From Evernia prunastri (lineage: Eukaryota; Ascomycota; Lecanoromycetes; Lecanorales; Parmeliaceae): DNA of 64,000 nucleotides. Of this stretch, positions 58,215 to 64,000 are shown piece by piece. A program made the position numbers and the translations under genes. The notes under the pieces are model-generated. The model was not told where the DNA came from and ran no database searches. It saw only the letters and a program-made list of their open reading frames with translations. Where the stretch lies: assembly GCA_003184365.1 (NCBI GenBank), contig NKYR01000003.1, forward strand, positions 62,001 through 126,000, given 5' to 3'. Positions within the stretch are counted from its first letter, which is position 1. Each line of letters opens with the position of its first letter.

Positions 58215-59402
58215 CTAGTTCCACCCTAGTTCATTACCTAGATCAACTACAACGGGAGCATATTCGCCCCTCTCATCCTCTCCTTCCATATCCTTCAGCT
58301 CCATCTCGACCTGCTCCCCGTCCTCCAATTCCAGCATCCCTCTCCTAACAAAATCATCCCCTAATTCCCATCCGTACTCTCCCTTCAGGAAAGCCTCTAG
58401 CGCCCCCATTTCCTCTTTTACATCCTCTCCCTCTGCCTCACCGAATACTTGTCCCAGCGTCAACTTGAACCCTTTCAGAAGTCTCTTCAAATACGCCCCT
58501 CCTTCATCGCTCAAATCGAACAAGCCTCCTTCAACATCCTCACACCTCTCCATCTGCCTCCTCAATAGCACCAGGAACCTTGCAAACCACTCCTCTCTTC
58601 CCCTCACAGCCCGTTTGCACGTCAAAACAAGCCCGACGCAGCGCTTCCACTCTTCCAGGCAGGAGTAATTCGCTACCGTCAGCACCATCAGGAAGCAGGC
58701 TTCCATCTGCCCTAGCACCACATTGCCCCACTCGTTCTTCTCTTCCCGGTCCCTGGGTTGCCATCTCTCCACGATATCACTCAACGCCCAGCTCGAATCC
58801 AGGGCAGCCTCCGTTCTTTCCCTTCCTATTGCGCCCTCCCTCCACGTCCGTTTGAGATCTATGCCCAATACGCCCAAGTTTCTCTCTTCCTCTCCCACAT
58901 CTTCAGCAGTGAGGCCTGGTATCTCGTCCCGATCTTCCTTGGCACAACTCGCCGACGTGATCTTCCAGTCTTCATTTTGCGTAAGATGCCCAAGCAACCT
59001 CGCGCTCACATGCTCCGTCAATCCCGCCCAGTGCCCCGTTTCAGCCTTTGCTTCTTTGCCAGTGGTTTGTCGATAAGGGGAAAGATTCTTCTCCCATAGA
59101 CTAGGCAGTTGGCCACGGAAACGGTCCGGGTCTGGGCAGGGACGTAGTGAGCTGCGGGAAGTGTCCCATTGGAAGGCAATCAGAGGCGTAGGATTTGGAA
59201 ATTTAGTTGGGAGGTGGAACCAGAAGCCATCACGGATGGAGAGAGAGGTTGTTTCGCTAGTGAAGATGAGATGCCAACCGGACGTCAAATCCTTAAAGCC
59301 TTGAAATTGGACGGTGGTGGTGAAGGAGAGGAGGTCGATACCGCAAAGAATTCCTGGAGGAAGGCCGAGGAGGAGGACGGCTGCCGTCAAAGCGGTGGCC
59401 AT
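58215..59402 (-). CDS. AAR2: U5 snRNP assembly factor AAR2
   Basis: Intronless, 395 residues. N-terminal signature VLLLGLPPGILCGIDLLSFT then FQGFKDLTSGWHLIFTSE, with RDGFWFHL, is characteristic of AAR2, which binds Prp8 in cytoplasmic U5 snRNP precursors and blocks Brr2 until import. The central part (QWDTSRSSLRPCPDPDRFRG, then SLWEKNLSPY) and a C-terminal helical domain rich in Glu and Leu (EWFARFLVLLRRQMERCEDV) follow the family order. Length agrees with the family. Hydrophobic N-terminus should not be taken as a signal peptide. Confidence 0.88.
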   Translation of the reverse strand: MATALTAAVLLLGLPPGILCGIDLLSFTTTVQFQGFKDLTSGWHLIFTSETTSLSIRDGFWFHLPTKFPNPTPLIAFQWDTSRSSLRPCPDPDRFRGQLPSLWEKNLSPYRQTTGKEAKAETGHWAGLTEHVSARLLGHLTQNEDWKITSASCAKEDRDEIPGLTAEDVGEEERNLGVLGIDLKRTWREGAIGRERTEAALDSSWALSDIVERWQPRDREEKNEWGNVVLGQMEACFLMVLTVANYSCLEEWKRCVGLVLTCKRAVRGREEWFARFLVLLRRQMERCEDVEGGLFDLSDEGGAYLKRLLKGFKLTLGQVFGEAEGEDVKEEMGALEAFLKGEYGWELGDDFVRRGMLELEDGEQVEMELKDMEGEDERGEYAPVVVDLGNELGWN

Positions 59403-60340
59403 GTTCCAAAGATTGGCTTAGGTGACCGGGGTAACTCGAGGGTGCGGCTCGAGCGCTAAATGCTTCCGTGAGCTATGACTTGTGCTAGACAAATTTGGAG
59501 GCTCGGAGCCGTGCGGGGATTCTCTGAACGAACCTCCCAATTAAAGATCACAGTAAGGGGGATTGGCGGCGGTGGGTTTTCATTGTGGGAACTGAAACTG
59601 AAAGGTGATGCGTTGGTGGAGGTCAGGGAGGTCCTGCAGTAAATTTTTCAGTGCCGGAGCACCAGTAAAAGTACGGGCCTTTGCTACTTTGCCCAATAAC
59701 ACTTAGCATTTAGCACTTTGAAGCTGCTCATCTGACTATAGGCCCTAATCTCATCCCCAAGGAAGCGGCTTTGGAAAAGGTGCTGGTTTCCGGGTCGTTC
59801 ATACTTCAGTTTGGAAACCTTGTGAAGTATATCAATTACTCGCAGGTCCATTTTTTTTATAACAAATTATGCATCACCGAGATCAGTAAAATCATTATCT
59901 GTGCTATAGCATCGCGTGTCTAACGTCGCCGTAAGTAGTACTCGCTGGTTCCATTAGTCTCCGGACAGATCGAACCTGATCTTCTTAACACAACACATCA
60001 CCAAGAGCTCCTAAGAGAATACATCTGATATAAAAAATATTATTCAAGAGGCTGGCTACAATTTTTCAACTGTAATTTTTTTGATAAGTCTTATCGTTGA
60101 GGAGATTTTGCAGTGCGCATCAAACATGAATTTTGTTATGCCCGGAGACTAATGGAACCAGCGAGTACACTTCGACTCATGTCGTAAATTGGATAGCCTG
60201 GATCAACGGCGCGCGTAATCCACATATCACTTATCCCGTGTACAAGGAAAGGGGTACTATAGAGTAAAATTTTCATATAATAGAGAAGGAGTATAAGAGT
60301 ACCGCTTCCAGATCGTCCATCAAAAAACCAAAAAATTTGA
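59403..60340. other. Region between AAR2 and tRNA-Leu, with a MITE-like element
   Basis: Contains the AAR2 promoter (59403 to about 59650), AT-rich DNA, and the terminal-inverted-repeat element at 59938-60168. Confidence 0.5.
59938..60168. mobile_element. MITE-like element with 27-bp perfect terminal inverted repeats
   Basis: 59938-59964 (GTACTCGCTGGT...) is the exact reverse complement of 60142-60168. About 177 bp of AT-rich non-coding DNA lies between them. If the outer TA on each side is the target duplication, the element is 226 bp (59941-60166) starting CTCGCTGG, as expected for a Tc1/mariner-type MITE. It has no transposase and sits about 170 bp downstream of the tRNA-Leu gene. Confidence 0.7.
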
Positions 60341-60453
60341 TGAAAGGAGTGGGATTCGAACCCACGCGGGATTACCCCATGAGAAGTCTCGATGGTTTGC
60401 CCATCGTAAGCGTACGCTTGAGTCACACGCCATAACCACTCGGCCATCCTTCC
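60341..60453 (-). tRNA. tRNA-Leu(CAA), intron-containing
   Basis: On the minus strand: acceptor GGAAGGA pairs with TCCTTTC (one G-T), discriminator A73, D-stem GCC/GGC, T-arm GTGGG-TTCGAAT-CCCAC, and a long variable arm (GGG-TAAT-CCC), which together mark a class II tRNA of leucine type. Anticodon loop CTCAAG gives CAA, followed by an intron of about 31 nt that contains GCGTACGC. The anticodon stem (TGTGA/TCTCA) has one mismatch as I drew it, so the exact intron ends may differ by a base or two. Confidence 0.88.
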
Positions 60454-63400
60454 AAAGCATCAATCTTATATCGAAAATAGTGTATATATTGCAGCTTTTG
60501 GATTCAAGTCGCGATTTATCCACCCTTTTACAAGCGATCACTAAGGGTATACGCTAGCAGGGATTATCATTGGTCCAACCACTGCGGCTCACTCCTACAT
60601 ATGATACGAAATCTATGTAGCCATCCAGTATCATTCTTCCTGATCAATTTACCTCATAGAGGTTCCGTACTACACATCTGTGTCTGATTCAAGATACATG
60701 ACATACGAGTAGTCGTTTGTGCTTTCGCTGCGTCAACCCGATTTTGCTACAGCTAGCCTCCACCGTACGTCGCCGAATCTGCGATCTCGATCGCTTGATG
60801 CAATGATAGTTTGCTACGATGCATCCACAAGGCCGAAATTGGCAGTCAAAGAAAAAGCGAATACAAACTCTGTCTCCACGGTCGCGAAAGACCCGTCTAA
60901 TTGCAAGCGGGTGCCACCTCCATTGAAACTATTCAAATGCACACCGCAGTCAAATAGGGCACACATATCTTCTTCGTTCTTACGTCGGCTGGATCATTTC
61001 GTGCATGTACCCTGGCCTACATCTGCATAGGTAAGGTGAGATCGGTATCTGAGTGTTCACCTCATAATCCTCTACCGGCACAGAAGCGCCTAAAGTTTTG
61101 CTTGTCTACCGATACTGCTGTCCCATACGTGTTGAGTTTAAATTGTCTGTCTATCTGATCACCACGGCGGTATGTTTATCTAGAAACCAGATCTTCCGAG
61201 CATATTCGGTGCCTGGCTGAATTCGAGTAAACAGGGTACGATACTCAAGGCCATCATTTATTTCCTTGCGCCATGCATCGCGTGGCAGTATAGACGGCAC
61301 GAGTAAGGCTATTTTAGGACCTCTTACGAATTCATACTTCTCCGCTATCTTAGAGGTGTCCGTTCTTTCTCGGCAGGCTTGCAGAATCCCGCATTCATGT
61401 ACCATCTTTGGCTGATGTACCCTCTAATTGGATAAGAGCGAACCTGCCGATCCGGTGCCGTTCGAGTGATGGAATTGGGAGGAACAAATGACTATCGGGG
61501 GTGTAGCCTTTGCCCTCTAATGTTCGCGTCTACAGATCAAGTCCTTCATCTTCTAAAGTTTCGTAGAGCGCTCGTTCAATGTCGTTATTATCTCTTAGCG
61601 ACACGCTAGGTTTACTGGCTCCACGTCGAACACGATATACGGCCACACCAAATCTCCCAACCAATGAGTCTAAAGACGACGTCGAGATGGTCAGGTCAAA
61701 TGGACAGAGGAAAGCTCTGAATTCTCCTCTCACGGTCTTGAAGGCGCAATATTGGCTAAATGTATCTGAGAGGTTCATATGTGCACGTTGTTCGCGAGAA
61801 GGTAGTTATGTGGGCTGACTTGACGCGAGAAGATCGAATGGCCAAAGCGTTTCATCCTTCCCTATCTCCGCGAAGCACCTTTCAATAAGGATGAAGACAA
61901 TCTTCCACCCAAAGATTTCGCCATCCGTGAAGGTTGTTGGACTGCGTTGATCGCCCGCCCATGTCTATATTATACCCATCACAAGCGTCGCTTCTTCGGG
62001 CACTCACTTCGTTGATGAATAGCGGTGACACCATCCAGGAGACGGAAGAAACTGGGATGAACTAACAGCAAGACCTGACGGAGTCGAAGCTTGCGACCCT
62101 GTATCAGACTGCCTTGACGGCTTTTGTGGCAAACGGACTAGCAAATGTTGGCATTAGTGCCATTTTACAGGGTAACCTTACAGAATCCACCTTATGTGCC
62201 TTACAAGCCACAGGATACAATGGTATAGGTGCAAGTGCCTATTCGCTGATGTTGAGTATTTCGTCGAACCTGACAAAGCCCAGGTACATGACTGGTACGA
62301 GGGGCAGGTTCATCATTTCCTCCAAGGCGTTGCGTACCCGCGTGAAGGAGCCATTGTCAAGGTCTCTTTTCGCGTCCTCCCCGCCTACGCTCTGGCTGCA
62401 ATTATCTTCACAGTACACGAGGTAATCGTTCGCTGCAGTTCCCACGAATGGCAGTCTATCTAATCGCTCACGACTTTGGCTTTGGTCTCTTCGAGGCCTG
62501 AACATACCTTGAATGGGAGAAACGATCTTTTCAAAAAGAACGTGAGAATTGTTCCTGTTGGAGACAGATCAATGCAAGAATCGAGAGGTACAATTGAAGT
62601 TTGTGCGAGAGATGCCCAACGACCGCGGCCGGGTGCATGCTAATACTACATATGGTGACTGAAATGTGGGGTCTCCAATATGTACTTGCCAACGTTTCCA
62701 TGATCTCCATTTCCATTTTTACTATCCCCAACCCCCGTACAGGGCTGAAGGGCTAGAAGTCAGCTGAGTATCTATCAAATTAAAAATCAAGTTTGATATG
62801 AAAGCTTGATATGGACTTTTCCCCTACAGTTTCCTCCCTACATCCACCCTCCCCATCACCTTCATATGCCTCAGCCTAACATCGCTCCCCAGTACCTTCA
62901 ACTTAAAGCTCCCTGCCCCGATTGCCTGCACCCTTCAACCCCGCCCCCCACCATCACACAACCAACCGTCCCTGCCCGGCCCACCACCTCCATCCTCATT
63001 AGCCCTTAACCTACAGCTCTCGGCCAAATCACGACAAGGCAGTCGCACCGATTTACGATCTTGTCCACGTCTCCTTTTTTTTTTTCGTCGAATAGAGACA
63101 CTGTACATGGAGTATACTCCCAGGAAGTTTTCATTGTGGTGAAGGCGAGGATGTTGTTATAGTCCGGAATAAAGCATATTTAGGAGATTTGGAGGTACAT
63201 GGGGCAGAAGGGCGGTGTATTGTAGGGGGGATGTTCATATTGTGGGCGATGTGTATGTATCGTGGAATAAGTAGAGTTAAGGGACGGGATATAAGATAAC
63301 ATGCGGTGGTTTGAGTGAGTAGGCGCCTGTGAGTGGCCTTTCATATTTCATATTTCGAATATCTTGGCCGCGCAAGATATAGGCAGTGTACCCCCTACTC

Positions 63401-63667
63401 ACTAGGTATCCCCTCCTCCTCTACGAGATGCTCTTGTCTTATGATTGTTCTTCTGGCCTATGAAATTCTCCACTCCTAAACGTTCTCTTATTCCATGATT
63501 TTTCGTCCTATGATAAGTCTATCAAGATGAGCTGCCTGTGACTTGGCGCCCCAAGACATAATTAGACATTGTGAAATTATGCAAAAATGGACTGTATAGA
63601 GTGAAAGATGGCTCAAAGAATCGAAGCGGGGAAGGGGATGGATGAAGGAGGCGGAAAAAAACAAAAA
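60454..63667. other. 3.2-kb gene-poor region between two tRNA genes
   Basis: No intact gene recognised. Minus-strand frames at 61151-61405 and 61530-61778 (ending SLRDNNDIERALYETLEDEG-LDL) and a frameshifted plus-strand relic (61961-62463) suggest old coding DNA. CT-rich tract about 62810-63020; T run at 63075. Confidence 0.45.
61961..62463 (+). pseudogene. Frameshifted coding relic of unknown family
   Basis: A first exon-like piece starts at ATG 61961 (MSILYPSQASLLRALTSLMN). After an ACTAACAG site, one frame reads LTESKLATLYQTALTAFVAN then GLANVGISAILQGNLTESTL up to about 62220; the protein-like text then continues in another frame as YFVEPDKAQVHDWYEGQVHH, LPAYALAAIIFTVHEVIVRC, to a stop at 62461-62463. 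No ordinary intron joins the two frames, so a frameshift is likely. The second part has a hydrophobic stretch near the end. I do not recognise the family. Confidence 0.35.
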
Positions 63668-63766
63668 TGTCCTCGGTGAGACTCGAACTCACGACCTTAG
63701 GATATCTCGACTTTTCGTCGAGTCATTTTATGAGACCTACGCGTTAACCAACTGCGCCACGAAGAC
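63668..63766 (-). tRNA. tRNA-Met(CAT), elongator type, intron-containing
   Basis: Minus strand: acceptor GTCTTCG pairs fully (one G-T) with CGAGGAC, discriminator A73, D-arm GCGC-AGTTGGTTAA-CGCG, T-arm GTGAG-TTCGAGT-CTCAC. Anticodon loop CTCATAA gives CAT, flanked by TAGGT and, after an intron of about 26 nt (with a GACTCGACGAAAAGTCGAG hairpin), TCCTA. The lack of the initiator A1-T72 pair and the TTCGAGT T-loop favour the elongator form. Confidence 0.88.
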
Positions 63767-64000
63767 TGATATTTGTGTGTGTGCTTATTTTAATATATGT
63801 CCTTTTCAAATTGAGTGTCTTAAGCAGACGTAATTATAAGTCACGCTACTCAGATAACATTGGCACTTACCTAGGGCAGGTTTTTCAAAGCCACCCAAGA
63901 TGAAATTGGTCACGCCATCGCCACGGACAGCCACATTCAAAATTCATATTCTCCTCGACATGGGGTGAAAGTAACTTGGCTCATAGATGGCACATTGGCA
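63767..64000. other. Right-edge sequence
   Basis: 234 bp beyond the tRNA-Met gene; no feature recognised. Confidence 0.4.

Noticed and set aside
61151..61778. Two minus-strand frames considered as one gene
   Set aside because: No splice sites join them convincingly and no family is recognised; left as possible relics.

Overview
The window reads as nuclear DNA of a filamentous ascomycete (Pezizomycotina). Most genes carry introns of about 45-60 nt with GTAAGT-like donors and CTAAC/CTGAC branch points. Several families are typical of filamentous ascomycetes: a NoxR NADPH-oxidase regulator, a Con7-type C2H2 factor, a cutinase, a Clr5-domain protein and a RING-LON protein. I lean to Leotiomycetes or a related class, but nothing in the sequence settles the class. 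All family calls are from reading the translations; no database was searched.

Left part (1-25 kb): the 3' end of a Golgi pH regulator/GPCR-like membrane protein; CCS1 (copper chaperone for SOD1) divergent from mitochondrial ribosomal protein MRPL23; urate oxidase; the TORC2 subunit RICTOR; a RING-LON protein; a mitochondrial PPR protein whose 5' end is interrupted by an assembly gap flanked by a false duplication; and a Con7-like factor with a long, repeat-rich upstream region.

Middle part (25-46 kb): DBP2 RNA helicase with a 443-nt late intron and an 11-nt microexon; ISA2 (Fe-S assembly) divergent from kynureninase BNA5; NoxR; an HMP/HMP-P kinase of thiamine synthesis; an F-box/LRR protein divergent from an atypical protein kinase; a decayed coding stretch; the checkpoint clamp subunit RAD9; an ATS1/KTI13-like RCC1 protein divergent from RPS16.

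Right part (46-64 kb): a secreted cutinase, a Clr5-domain protein, TYR1 (prephenate dehydrogenase) divergent from RPS14, the U5 snRNP assembly factor AAR2, a short terminal-inverted-repeat element, and intron-containing tRNA-Leu(CAA) and tRNA-Met(CAT) genes in a gene-poor, relic-rich last 4.5 kb.

The genes form no operon or recognisable biosynthetic cluster; this is a mostly housekeeping stretch with short accessory islands near 38.9-42 kb, 48.4-51.3 kb and 59.4-63.6 kb. The most notable observations are three GC-AG introns needed to restore conserved reading frames, the DBP2 intron placed late in the gene as in yeasts, the assembly artefact inside the PPR gene, the MITE-like element beside the tRNA-Leu gene, and relics of unrecognised coding sequence. 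I did not find a convincing new multi-gene system.
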